This document shows, one piece after another, positions 24,089 through 32,124 of a stretch of 38,664 nucleotides of DNA. Location of the stretch: positions 1 through 38,664 of the forward strand of contig JAJZCK010000003.1 of assembly GCA_021846125.1 (NCBI GenBank), written 5' to 3'. This DNA comes from Actinomycetes bacterium (GTDB lineage Bacteria > Actinomycetota > Acidimicrobiia > Acidimicrobiales > Bog-793). Every line of letters begins with the position of its first letter. The stretch's first letter is position 1. The notes beneath the pieces are model-generated. The model ran no database searches. It saw nothing but the letters and a program-made list of their open reading frames with translations, and was not told the origin of the DNA. Both the position numbers and the translations under genes were made by a program.

Positions 24089-25074
24089 GCCCTGCACCCG
24101 AGCGTCCCGTCACCCGGGGACACTCCTCGCCCGTCGTCCGGCTGCCGCGCAAGATGCTCGGTGCGCTCGCTCCCCCGACCTGGCCGGGGACGGTCGAGCG
24201 GCCCCTGCCGCGCAGCCACGTCGGCACCGACTACGACACGAGCTGGTCCCGTACCCCCGTCGCGCGGCTCGCGCGGGCGATGATCACCGACAACATCACC
24301 CGGCCGTTCGTCCGCCTTGCCGCGGCGCCGACAGTCGTCGGTGCCGAGCACCTCGACCCGCTCCGCGGTCCCGTCATCTTCGCTGCGAACCACTCGAGCC
24401 ATCTCGACACCGCGATCGTGCTCAGCGCGCTCCCCGTGCGCTACCGCCACCACTGCGTGGTCGCGGCCGCGGCCGACTACTTCTTCGACCGGCGCTGGAA
24501 GGGCGACCTATGGTCGCTCGCCCTCGGCACGATCCCGATGGAGCGCTCCCGGGTGAACCGACGCAGCGTGGACCTCGCCGCCGAGCTCGTCGCAGACGGC
24601 TGGAGCGTGGTCATCTTTCCCGAAGGCGGGCGGACAACCGACGGCTGGGGCCAGGAGTTCCGCGGCTGGACCGCGTACCTCGCGAAGCGCTGCGGCGTGC
24701 CCGTCGTCCCGGTCCATCTCCACGGCGTGCGGCCGATCTTCCCGAAGGGCGGGAACCGCCTCCGGCCGGGCGAGGTCGAGGTCCGCTTCGGCGCTCCGCT
24801 CCGGCCGCTCACAGCCACCGCGACAGCCTCGGAAGGTGGGCACGGTCGCGAGGAGGACGCACGCCGTTTCGGCGCGCGCGTGGAGCAGAGCGTCGCCGCT
24901 CTCGCGGACGAGGCGGAGACGGACTGGTGGTCCGCTCGCCGGCGCGCGGCGCGAGGTGAGACACCCGACCTGCGGGGCCCTGACGCCGCAGCGTGGCGCC
25001 GGGCGTGGTTGCTCCCCGAGAGCCGGCGCTCGAACGCCGGTGTGCGCCGGCGCACCCCCTCCGCACCCTGGTGA
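24085..25074 (+). CDS. Lysophospholipid/glycerol-phosphate acyltransferase family protein (PlsC-like)
   Basis: A 329-residue membrane-associated acyltransferase that transfers an acyl chain from acyl-CoA or acyl-ACP to a hydroxyl acceptor. The catalytic HX4D motif is H103-D108 in NHSSHLD. The acceptor-binding FPEGG motif is at residues 178-182, and PVVPVHLHG follows as usual. GTG 24085 overlaps the previous stop (GTGA). The C-terminal 60 residues are charged and not conserved. It closes the four-gene operon; a hairpin lies about 90 bp downstream. The acceptor is unknown; together with the reductase it suggests assembly of an acylated or ether/alcohol lipid. Confidence 0.87.
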   Translation: MSPAPERPVTRGHSSPVVRLPRKMLGALAPPTWPGTVERPLPRSHVGTDYDTSWSRTPVARLARAMITDNITRPFVRLAAAPTVVGAEHLDPLRGPVIFAANHSSHLDTAIVLSALPVRYRHHCVVAAAADYFFDRRWKGDLWSLALGTIPMERSRVNRRSVDLAAELVADGWSVVIFPEGGRTTDGWGQEFRGWTAYLAKRCGVPVVPVHLHGVRPIFPKGGNRLRPGEVEVRFGAPLRPLTATATASEGGHGREEDARRFGARVEQSVAALADEAETDWWSARRRAARGETPDLRGPDAAAWRRAWLLPESRRSNAGVRRRTPSAPW

Positions 25075-25167
25075 GGCTGCGCTGCAGCGCCCTGGTGACG
25101 CTGCGCCGGCCACGCGCGCGGACGACGACGAAGGCGACCAGCGCTGCACGTGCCCGGACGCGAAGAA

Positions 25168-25192
25168 CGGGCCGGAGGGGGGATCCGGCCCG
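25168..25192 (+). terminator. Probable intrinsic terminator after the lipid operon
   Basis: A 9-bp stem (CGGGCCGGA / TCCGGCCCG) with a 7-nt loop is followed by CTCTTA. The T run is weak, as is common in GC-rich actinobacteria. It lies between the acyltransferase gene and the lysR gene. Confidence 0.6.
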
Positions 25193-25317
25193 CTCTTACT
25201 AGACTCACCAGGAATCGGAGGGGGGGTCCGATGTGTTCCTGAGGTCTGGGACCAGTATGCGCCCGGGCGAGCCATCGGTCAAACAGCTTCGGTAGATATC
25301 TGGTATCGTTTGCAGCG

Positions 25318-26301
25318 ATGGATCTCCGGCAGCTCAACGCTCTCGTCGCGATAGCGGAGCACGGATCGTTCTCTGCCGCCGCCGACGCGCTCGCGACGGT
25401 CCAGTCGAACGTCTCGACCCATGTGAAGAAGCTCGAGCGGGAGCTCGGCACGGTCCTCGTCGACCGGGCGACCGGCGAGCTCACCGAGGCGGGGGAGCTC
25501 GTCGTCAACCGTGCACGCCGGGTCATCGGCGAGCTCGACGCGATGACCTCGGACGTCACCGCGCTCAGTCACGAGGTGGTGGGGACGGTCCGCCTCGGCG
25601 CTATCGGAACGGCGGCGCGCTGGATCGTGCCGCTGCTGCTCGACGAGGTCCCCGGTCGCCACCCGATGCTCCATCTCGTCTTCGTCGAGGCCACCGGGCT
25701 CGGCCTCGACGCCCAGCTCGCGCTCGGCCAGGTCGACGTCGCGGTCATCGCGCTCCCTGCGTCTGGGAGCGAGGTGCGGACGATCCCGCTGTTCCGCGAA
25801 GATCTCGGCCTCGTCGTGCCCCGCGGCCACCCGCTCGACACCGGCGAGCCGGTCGACCCGGCCATCCTTCCAGAGCTGCCCCTCATGCTGCCGCTGCCGG
25901 GAAGCTCGTTCCGCGACGAGCTCGACGCAGTCGCTCGTGCGGCTGGTGTGGCGCTGCGGCCCCGCGCCGAGATGGACAGCCTGCGTCTCATCGCGACGCT
26001 CACCTTCGAGGGCTGCGGCTTCTCGATCCTGCCGGCCGGGGCGTTACCCTCCTTCCTCGAGGACTCGTGGGTGCTGCTTCCCGTCCGCGGGCTCCAGCCC
26101 CGGCTCGTCGGCGTTGCGCAGCGCCGGCGCGGCCTGCCTGGCGCGCCGGTGCGTGCCGTGCTCGACATCCTTGCCGAGGTCGTCATGGACGAGGACCGCA
26201 CGCCGCACGGCGTCTACCCCGTGGCGGGCTCCCGCCACATGAGCCAGAGCGGCGGACCACCACCGGGAGCGGCGACCTCTCCTGTCACGACGAAGCCGTG
26301 A
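25318..26301 (+). CDS. LysR-family transcriptional regulator
   Basis: A 327-residue LTTR. The N-terminal winged helix-turn-helix spans about residues 1-60 (MDLRQLNALVAIAEHGSFSA, AAADALATVQSNVSTHVKKL). A co-inducer domain starts at GTVRLGAIG near residue 88. ATG 25318 is fixed by the family N-terminus. The last 25 or so residues (after VVMDEDRTPHGV) are not family-like and overlap the convergent GNAT gene by 88 bp. Its target is unknown; the lipid operon just upstream runs in the same direction and could be one. Confidence 0.92.
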   Translation: MDLRQLNALVAIAEHGSFSAAADALATVQSNVSTHVKKLERELGTVLVDRATGELTEAGELVVNRARRVIGELDAMTSDVTALSHEVVGTVRLGAIGTAARWIVPLLLDEVPGRHPMLHLVFVEATGLGLDAQLALGQVDVAVIALPASGSEVRTIPLFREDLGLVVPRGHPLDTGEPVDPAILPELPLMLPLPGSSFRDELDAVARAAGVALRPRAEMDSLRLIATLTFEGCGFSILPAGALPSFLEDSWVLLPVRGLQPRLVGVAQRRRGLPGAPVRAVLDILAEVVMDEDRTPHGVYPVAGSRHMSQSGGPPPGAATSPVTTKP

Positions 26302-26876
26302 CGGCCGTAGAACTCGACGTTCTCCCGCTTCGAGCACTCGAGGTAGGCCGGTAGGCGGTCGGCGTCGCACCGCTGGAGAACGGGCGCGAGCAGCGCGGAG
26401 CCGACACCGCGACGCTGGCGGGCCGGATCCGTACCGATCGTGCCGAGATAGTAGTGCCGGCTGCTCGGGTGCCGTGCGGCGAGCAGCATCGAGAGCCGGC
26501 GCGTCGCGAGGAACCGCTCGGAGAGAAGTGGGACGAGCCGGAGGTGGGCGAGCACGTCCCGGGTCCGTGGCGCGAGCGGCGTCGGGGGCATCCACAGCGC
26601 CGCAGCGACACCGTCGGAGACGGTGTAGACCTCGCCGCGCGGCAGGTAGTTGTGCAGGAGCTGGACACCGAAGAACCGGCTGAGCCGCTCCTCACGGTGC
26701 GACGCGTCGGGGAAGATGTACGCCGCGACGGGATCGTCTGCAAAGGCACGGCCGAGCGCCGCAGCGACTGCCGGCACGTCGCCCTTCCGCGCCAGGCGCA
26801 CCTCCCCCACGCTCGCGATGCTACTTCCCCGCTGGTGCCTCCCCGCTGATCCCGCGCTCGTGCGGACAACGGCCAC
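26214..26876 (-). CDS. GNAT family N-acetyltransferase
   Basis: An acetyl-CoA-dependent transferase of up to 220 residues. The fold starts at VRLARKGDVPAVAAALGRAF. The acetyl-CoA loop is YLGTIGTDPARQRRGVGSAL (the QxxGxG/A motif, here QRRGVG), and LECSKRENVEFYGRHGFVV is the usual C-terminal part. GTG 26876 is the longest start; GTG 26810 (VGEVRL) would remove 22 unconserved residues. The 3' end overlaps the convergent lysR gene. The substrate is unknown. Confidence 0.88.
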   Translation of the reverse strand: MAVVRTSAGSAGRHQRGSSIASVGEVRLARKGDVPAVAAALGRAFADDPVAAYIFPDASHREERLSRFFGVQLLHNYLPRGEVYTVSDGVAAALWMPPTPLAPRTRDVLAHLRLVPLLSERFLATRRLSMLLAARHPSSRHYYLGTIGTDPARQRRGVGSALLAPVLQRCDADRLPAYLECSKRENVEFYGRHGFVVTGEVAAPGGGPPLWLMWREPATG

Positions 26877-26921
26877 GGCTGCTCGTGGAATCTCGAGCCC
26901 TCGCGAGACGTTGGCCTATGC

Positions 26922-27542
26922 ATGACATCCGATCCTCCAGGGACCTCCGCTTTCTCCGTCAACTTCGACTATCGCTGCCCCTTCGCACGCAACGCGAACG
27001 AGCATGTCGTCACCGCGCTCCGAGCGGGCGCGCCCTGGCAGGTCCACTTCGCTCCCTTCTCGCTCACCCAGGTCCATCTCGAAGAGGGGGAGCCTGCCGC
27101 GTGGGAGCAACCCGCCAAGCGGCCGGAGCTCGTCGCCGTCGCGGCCGGAGTCGCCGTGCGTGAACGCTTTCCCGACGCCTTCCTCGCTGTCCATCTCGAG
27201 CTGTTCCGCGCACGCCACGACGAGCACGGCGACCTGCGCGACGACGGGGTCGTTCGCGCCGCTCTCGCCCGGGGCGGCGTCGACCCCGACGCCGTCTACG
27301 CCGAGCTCGAGGATGGCTGGCCGTTCGCGACGCTCGCGAGCGAGCACGAGGAGGCTGTCGCGGAGCACGCTGTCTTCGGCGTCCCGACGTTCGTGACGGG
27401 CACGGAGGCGGCTTTCGTCCGCATCATGACTCGACCCGCTGGCGACGCGGATCTCGCACGGCGGACAATCGAGCGCGTCCTCGGCCTGCTCGGTGATGCA
27501 CCCGAGCTGAACGAGGTGAAGCACACTACGGTCCCGCGCTGA
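26922..27542 (+). CDS. DsbA-fold thioredoxin-like protein
   Basis: A 206-residue DsbA/FrnE-like protein with no signal peptide. The active-site region is FDYRCPFARNANEHV, with one cysteine at the first CxxC position and alanine in place of the second. The cis-proline loop is VFGVPTFV. Cytosolic relatives include glutathione-type isomerases and FrnE-like oxidoreductases. With one cysteine, a dithiol-disulfide exchange role is less likely than thiol-dependent isomerase or mycothiol chemistry, which is inference. The start ATG 26922 lies 46 bp from the divergent GNAT gene. Its stop codon sits in the loop of the terminator shared with recA. Confidence 0.82.
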   Translation: MTSDPPGTSAFSVNFDYRCPFARNANEHVVTALRAGAPWQVHFAPFSLTQVHLEEGEPAAWEQPAKRPELVAVAAGVAVRERFPDAFLAVHLELFRARHDEHGDLRDDGVVRAALARGGVDPDAVYAELEDGWPFATLASEHEEAVAEHAVFGVPTFVTGTEAAFVRIMTRPAGDADLARRTIERVLGLLGDAPELNEVKHTTVPR

Positions 27543-27558
27543 CTGCGGGACCGTAGTG
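27524..27558. terminator. Bidirectional hairpin between the DsbA-like gene and recA
   Basis: A perfect 14-bp stem (CACTACGGTCCCGC and its complement) encloses a 7-nt loop that contains the TGA stop of the DsbA-like gene. It lies between two convergent genes. There is no long T tract on either side, so termination is inferred from position and stem strength. Confidence 0.75.
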
Positions 27559-27561
27559 CCG

Positions 27562-28605
27562 TCAGCTGTCGAGAGAGATCGGCTCGTCGTCCCGCGTCCC
27601 CGAGCCGAGAGCCACCTCCACCGGAACCGCAGCACCTGCCTGGCGGATTCGCTCGTCGAGCTCGACCACGAGCTCGGGGCTGTCCCGCAAGAACTGCTTC
27701 GCGTTCTCACGCCCCTGGCCGAGCTGCTCGCCTTCGTAGGTGTACCAGGCTCCCGACTTCTTCACGATCGCGAGGTCGACCGCGACGTCGAGGATCGAGC
27801 CCTCGCGACTGATCCCCTTGCCGTACATGATGTCGAACTCCGCCGTGCGGAACGGCGGGGCACACTTGTTCTTCACAACCTTCACCCGTGTCCGGTTGCC
27901 GACCATCTCGGAGCCGTCCTTGATCGACTCGACCCTACGGATGTCGAGGCGCACGGACGAGTAGAACTTGAGCGCACGGCCGCCAGGAGTGACCTCCGGA
28001 GAGCCGTAGATGACACCGATCTTCTCCCGCAGCTGATTGATGAAGAGTGCGATCGTCTTCGACTTGCTCAGCGTACCGGTGATCTTGCGCAGAGCCTGCG
28101 ACATAAGGCGGGCCTGGAGCCCGACGTGGCTATCGCCCATGTCGCCTTCGATCTCGGCGCGCGGCGTCAGCGCAGCGACGGAGTCGATGACGATGACGTC
28201 GATCGCTCCCGAGCGGATCAGCATGTCGGCGATCTCGAGCGCCTGCTCACCGGTGTCGGGCTGGGAGATCAACAGCTCGTCGATGTCGACCCCGATCGCC
28301 GACGCATAGACGGGGTCCATCGCGTGCTCGGCGTCGATGTACGCCGCGACCCCGCCGTTGCGCTGGGCCTCCGCGACGACGTGCAGTGCGAGCGTCGACT
28401 TTCCCGACGACTCGGGTCCGTAGAGCTCGACGATCCGACCGCGGGGAAGGCCACCGACGCCGAGAGCGAGATCGAGCGACATCGCACCCGTGGAGATCGC
28501 CTCGATCCCCATCGTGAGGCTCTCCCCCATCCGCATGACAGAGCCCTTGCCGAACTGCTTCTCGATCTGGCCGAGCGCCGCCTCGAGTGCCTTGTCCCGC
28601 TCCAT
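27562..28605 (-). CDS. recA: Recombinase RecA
   Basis: The 347-residue strand-exchange and SOS co-protease. Walker [10 protein letters not shown] is at residues 63-71. The family signature [14 protein letters not shown] and the L2-loop region [11 protein letters not shown] are present. The length is standard and no intein interrupts it. The open frame extends to 28662, but ATG 28605 gives the conserved start [11 protein letters not shown] and is preceded by a purine-rich GGAGAGGGAGA. No recX follows, unlike in many actinobacteria; the next gene is convergent. An SOS box lies 160 bp upstream. Confidence 0.98.
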   Translation of the reverse strand: MERDKALEAALGQIEKQFGKGSVMRMGESLTMGIEAISTGAMSLDLALGVGGLPRGRIVELYGPESSGKSTLALHVVAEAQRNGGVAAYIDAEHAMDPVYASAIGVDIDELLISQPDTGEQALEIADMLIRSGAIDVIVIDSVAALTPRAEIEGDMGDSHVGLQARLMSQALRKITGTLSKSKTIALFINQLREKIGVIYGSPEVTPGGRALKFYSSVRLDIRRVESIKDGSEMVGNRTRVKVVKNKCAPPFRTAEFDIMYGKGISREGSILDVAVDLAIVKKSGAWYTYEGEQLGQGRENAKQFLRDSPELVVELDERIRQAGAAVPVEVALGSGTRDDEPISLDS

Positions 28606-28754
28606 GTCTCTCCCTCTCCTCGCGGACCGGGCCGCTCCGGCGGCTCCGTGGCCGATCTCCACCTTGACGAGCGCACCCTACGAGGGTGCTGTATCAGCCG
28701 GTTCCCGTCACCGTCGGCCCGGGTGCCCGTCGGCCGGCCCGGCCGACTTGCACG

Positions 28755-28760
28755 ACTGTA
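28755..28760 (-). promoter_or_regulatory. Candidate -10 element of recA
   Basis: TACAGT on the minus strand fits the TAnnnT pattern and lies 4 bp downstream of the SOS box, so LexA bound there would cover the promoter. Confidence 0.4.
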
Positions 28761-28764
28761 GTTC

Positions 28765-28778
28765 CGAACGTGTGTTCG
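28765..28778. promoter_or_regulatory. SOS box (LexA operator) of recA
   Basis: CGAACGTGTGTTCG matches the Gram-positive and actinobacterial LexA site CGAAC-N4-GTTCG exactly, with the flanking C and G extending the symmetry. It lies in the 245-bp gap between cinA and recA, oriented to control recA. Confidence 0.9.
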
Positions 28779-28850
28779 GTGGTGGATGGTAGCCGCACGC
28801 CGCGACGCGCGGCGCCGGCGCAAGCCGGGGTGGACCGGGCCCGGGCGGGC

Positions 28851-30098
28851 TCAGGTCTCGGCGAGGAGGCGGCGGCGGAGCTCGTCGAGGGTGGAGATGG
28901 TGCCGATCTGGCGGATCCGCTCGCGGGAGCCGGAGAGCCGGAGAGCCACCGCGTCCGGCGGCGATCCGGGTAGCGCTATGCCGGCGAAGCCGGTGCCCGG
29001 CGGCAGCCCTTCCTGCGCGTCGGGCCCGGCAACCCCCGTCGTCGCGACGCCGACGTCCGCACCGAGCAGGCGCCGGACGCCCTCGGCCATCGCGGCGGCT
29101 GCGTCCGGCGTGACGACCGGTCCCTCGGGGACGGCGAGGACGGCGTGCTTCACCTCGCTCGCATACGCGACGACGGCCCCACGGAACCACAAGCTCGCAC
29201 CCGGTAGGGCAACGATACGAGACGCGATGAGGCCGCCGGTGAACGACTCGGCGACGGCGAGCGTCCGGCCACGCGCGACGAGCAGCGCCCCGACGGCGTG
29301 CTCCATCGTCTCGTCGTCCACGCCAAACACCACCTCGCCGACGAGGGCACGGATCTCCGCCTCCTCGGCGTCGAGGGCGGACTCGGCTCTCGCCAGGCTC
29401 GGCGCCTTCACCGTCAACCGGAGCTTGATCCCCTCGATCCCGCTCGCGAGGAACGCGATCGTCGGTGCGCCCGGTCCGGCGGCGTCGAGCGCGTCGAGAC
29501 GGGGCGCGACGATCTCGGCAAGCCCCGACTCACTCGTCCCCCAGGTCCGCAGCGTCCTGCTGACGATGACCGCCTGCTCGCCGGCCCGGGAGAGAAGGTC
29601 CGGCAGCACTGCCCGCTCGACCATCTCCCGCAGCTCGTCGGGCACCCCGGGAAGCGCGTAGACGACCTTCTCCCCGACCGGGCAGACGAGCCCGGGCGCA
29701 GTCCCGATCCGCTGCTCGATCGGTACGGCACCGACAGGAAGGTCCGCCTGCTTCGCGTTGATCGCAGCCATCTGCCGACCGCGAGCGGCGAACACCGCCT
29801 CGACAGCTGCGAGCAGTCCGGGGTCACGCCGGATCGGGACGCCCATGACCGCGGCGATCGCCTCACGCGTGATGTCGTCCTGGGTCGGGCCCAGGCCACC
29901 GCAGACCACCACCGCATCCGATCGCCCGAGAGCGACCTGCAGCGCCTCGACGATGCGCTCCAGGTTGTCGCCCACCCGGGTCTGGAACAGGCAGTCGATC
30001 CCCGCGCTCGCCAGCTGCTCCGCGATCCAGGTCGAGTTCGTGTCGACGATCTGGCCGAGGAGCAGCTCGGTCCCGACGGCGACGATCTCCGCGCGCAC
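28851..30098 (-). CDS. cinA: CinA family protein (competence/damage-inducible protein)
   Basis: A 415-residue protein with the full two-domain layout. The N-terminal molybdopterin-binding-like domain (MRAEIVAVGTELLLGQIVDT, then VVVCGGLGPTQDDITREA) is the ADP-ribose pyrophosphatase part. The C-terminal domain (TLAVAESFTGGLIASRI, then GVATTGVAGPDAQEGLPPG) is the nicotinamide mononucleotide deamidase part. It recycles NAD by-products. GTG 30098 begins 7 bp after the pgsA stop. Position just upstream of recA is conserved in many bacteria, though recA here has its own SOS-controlled promoter. Confidence 0.95.
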   Translation of the reverse strand: MRAEIVAVGTELLLGQIVDTNSTWIAEQLASAGIDCLFQTRVGDNLERIVEALQVALGRSDAVVVCGGLGPTQDDITREAIAAVMGVPIRRDPGLLAAVEAVFAARGRQMAAINAKQADLPVGAVPIEQRIGTAPGLVCPVGEKVVYALPGVPDELREMVERAVLPDLLSRAGEQAVIVSRTLRTWGTSESGLAEIVAPRLDALDAAGPGAPTIAFLASGIEGIKLRLTVKAPSLARAESALDAEEAEIRALVGEVVFGVDDETMEHAVGALLVARGRTLAVAESFTGGLIASRIVALPGASLWFRGAVVAYASEVKHAVLAVPEGPVVTPDAAAAMAEGVRRLLGADVGVATTGVAGPDAQEGLPPGTGFAGIALPGSPPDAVALRLSGSRERIRQIGTISTLDELRRRLLAET

Positions 30099-30105
30099 GT
30101 CCCGC

Positions 30106-30705
30106 TCAGACGGTCCGCGCGCTGCCGACGCGCAGCATCCGGCGCCCGTCGAGGAGGTACTCCCCGCCCGTATAGATTGTCAGCGCGACCGCGCACCACA
30201 GAGCGACCGCCACTGCGCCGTCGTGGTGCACGCCGATCGGCGGGAACAGTGCCATCGCGATAGCCGTGTCCTGGACGAAGGTCTTCACCTTGGCGAGCGG
30301 GCGGGCGGGGACGGACACGCCACGTCGGCCGGCGTGGACCCGGAAGACCGTCATGGCGGCCTCACGGAGAAAGATGAGCACGACGGGCAGCCAGCCGACG
30401 ACACCGGACGCGGCGAGCGCGGCGAGCGCGGCGATCACGAGGAACTTGTCCGCCTGCGGGTCGAGGAACGCGCCGGAACGCGTCGAACCGTGCCGCCGGG
30501 CGAGGTGACCGTCGAGGCCGTCGGATCCGGCGAGGACGACCCAGAGCAGGAACAGCAGCCACGACGACGGACCGGTCGTCGCGACGAGCACCGCGAGCAC
30601 CGGCGACGCGAGGAGCCGGGCTATCGTCACCGCGTTCGCCGGAGTGGCGAGCGCGGTCGGCCCGAAGGCCTTGCGGGTCTCGGTCGACGAGCCGGCTTCG
30701 CTCAT
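30106..30705 (-). CDS. pgsA: CDP-alcohol phosphatidyltransferase (PgsA-like)
   Basis: A 199-residue inner-membrane enzyme, probably CDP-diacylglycerol:glycerol-3-phosphate 3-phosphatidyltransferase, the first committed step to phosphatidylglycerol. The catalytic motif is seen as SDGLDGHLARRHG followed by GAFLDPQADK, with all the expected aspartates. About five or six hydrophobic segments follow the NAVTIARLLASPVLAVL start. ATG 30705 overlaps the rimO stop (ATGA). Inositol-phosphate synthases of the same fold are an alternative, but the rimO-cinA context favours PgsA. Confidence 0.92.
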   Translation of the reverse strand: MSEAGSSTETRKAFGPTALATPANAVTIARLLASPVLAVLVATTGPSSWLLFLLWVVLAGSDGLDGHLARRHGSTRSGAFLDPQADKFLVIAALAALAASGVVGWLPVVLIFLREAAMTVFRVHAGRRGVSVPARPLAKVKTFVQDTAIAMALFPPIGVHHDGAVAVALWCAVALTIYTGGEYLLDGRRMLRVGSARTV

Positions 30706-32045
30706 CGAGCGGCGAGCGCAGTCCCGCGTCGAGGCATCTCCTCGGCGGCATCGCACGGCACGGCGACGAGGTCCGGCCCTTCCGCCGCGACGACCTCGAC
30801 CGCCACGATCGATCCTGGCCGTAGGGAAAGGGGCAGGCGGACCACCCCGTCGATCTCCGGTGCCTCACGGTGCGAGCGTCCCACGCCCGGGGCATCGACG
30901 AGCACCTCGACGACGCTCCCGACGAGACCGGCGCGCCTGCGGGCGGTGAGCGCGTCCTGGATCTCCGCGCACTCCCGCAGCCTCTCGAGCGCGAGCTCGG
31001 TCGGGACGACCTCCGGGAGCGACGCGGCGTAGGTGCCCGGCTCCTCGGAGAAAGTGAAGAAGCCGGCCCAGTCGAGCTCCGCCTCGGCGAGGAACGAGAG
31101 GAGCTGGTCGTGGTCCTCCTCGGTCTCACCCGGGTAGCCGAGGATGAAAGACGACCGCATCGCCGCGTCCGGTGCCTTCGCGCGGATCTGCTCGATCCGT
31201 CTCAGGAAATGGCTCGCGTCGCCGACACGCCGCATGCGTCGGAGCAGCGCGCCCGAGACGTGCTGGAGCGAGAGGTCGAAGTACGGCACATCCGTCGCAC
31301 AGATGGCGTCGACCAGCGCGTCGGTGAGCGACGACGGGTAGAGATAGAGCAGGCGCACCCGGTCGGCCCGCTCGGCGACCGCCTCGACGAGAGCGACGAT
31401 CCCGGCACCGTCGGACCGGGCGGCACGCGCCGATCGGTCGCGCCCGTAGGACGCCAGGTCCTGCGCCACGAGGACGACCTCGCGTACGCCGAGCTCGTCG
31501 ACCTCGTCGAGCACCGCCGCCAGCGGGCGCGAGCGCTGGGGCCCGCGGAAACCGGGGATCGCGCAGAAGCCGCATCGTCGGTCGCAACCCTCGGCGACCT
31601 TCACGTACGCCCACGGTGCCTCGGCTGGGCGACGCGGCATCTCGAGCAGGTCGAGAGGGGGGATCGCCTCGCCAGCTCGCGGCCGCCAGCGACGCTCCGC
31701 GCCGGGACCGGAGCCGAGCGCTATCTCGACGGGCACACCGACGTCCGCCACGACGTCCACCTCGGGTAGGGCAGCAGCGAGCTCCTCGCCTGCCCGGGCC
31801 GCGAGGCACCCGGTCACGACGAGACGCGCGCCGTCGCGCCGCCCTTCGGACAGGGCGAGGATGGTCTCGACGGACTCGGCGCGCGCAGGCTCGATGAACG
31901 CGCACGTGTTGACGACCACGACGTCCGCCATGCCCGGACCGGATGCGGCGACATAGCCGCCGGCGAGCAACGATCCTGCGAGCTTTTCAGAGTCGACCTG
32001 GTTCTTCGGGCAGCCGAGGGTCTCGATCCAGAATGTGCCCGCCAC
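30702..32045 (-). CDS. rimO: Ribosomal protein S12 methylthiotransferase
   Basis: A 447-residue radical-SAM enzyme that adds a methylthio group to the conserved aspartate of ribosomal protein S12. The N-terminal cluster cysteines are C12 (ETLGCPKNQVDSE), C48 (NTCAF) and C80 (TGCLA). The radical-SAM CxxxCxxC is C154, C158, C161. QHVSGALLRRMRR and the SFILGYPGETEED stretch follow, and a TRAM domain ends the protein. The opening ETLGCPKNQVDSE is diagnostic of RimO over MiaB. GTG 32045 is the start. Confidence 0.96.
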   Translation of the reverse strand: MAGTFWIETLGCPKNQVDSEKLAGSLLAGGYVAASGPGMADVVVVNTCAFIEPARAESVETILALSEGRRDGARLVVTGCLAARAGEELAAALPEVDVVADVGVPVEIALGSGPGAERRWRPRAGEAIPPLDLLEMPRRPAEAPWAYVKVAEGCDRRCGFCAIPGFRGPQRSRPLAAVLDEVDELGVREVVLVAQDLASYGRDRSARAARSDGAGIVALVEAVAERADRVRLLYLYPSSLTDALVDAICATDVPYFDLSLQHVSGALLRRMRRVGDASHFLRRIEQIRAKAPDAAMRSSFILGYPGETEEDHDQLLSFLAEAELDWAGFFTFSEEPGTYAASLPEVVPTELALERLRECAEIQDALTARRRAGLVGSVVEVLVDAPGVGRSHREAPEIDGVVRLPLSLRPGSIVAVEVVAAEGPDLVAVPCDAAEEMPRRGTALAAR

Positions 32046-32124
32046 TGCACCAGCCTAGCAACACCCGTCGCTGGGGCCCCTCGCGCTGCTCCACGAGCCG
32101 CGCTCGGGTGTCGGGGCCCACGCG

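Noticed and set aside
28729-28747. Hairpin (7-bp arms, 5-nt loop) in the recA leader
   Set aside because: Such short GC palindromes are expected by chance here; no terminator tail or ribosome-site masking is seen.
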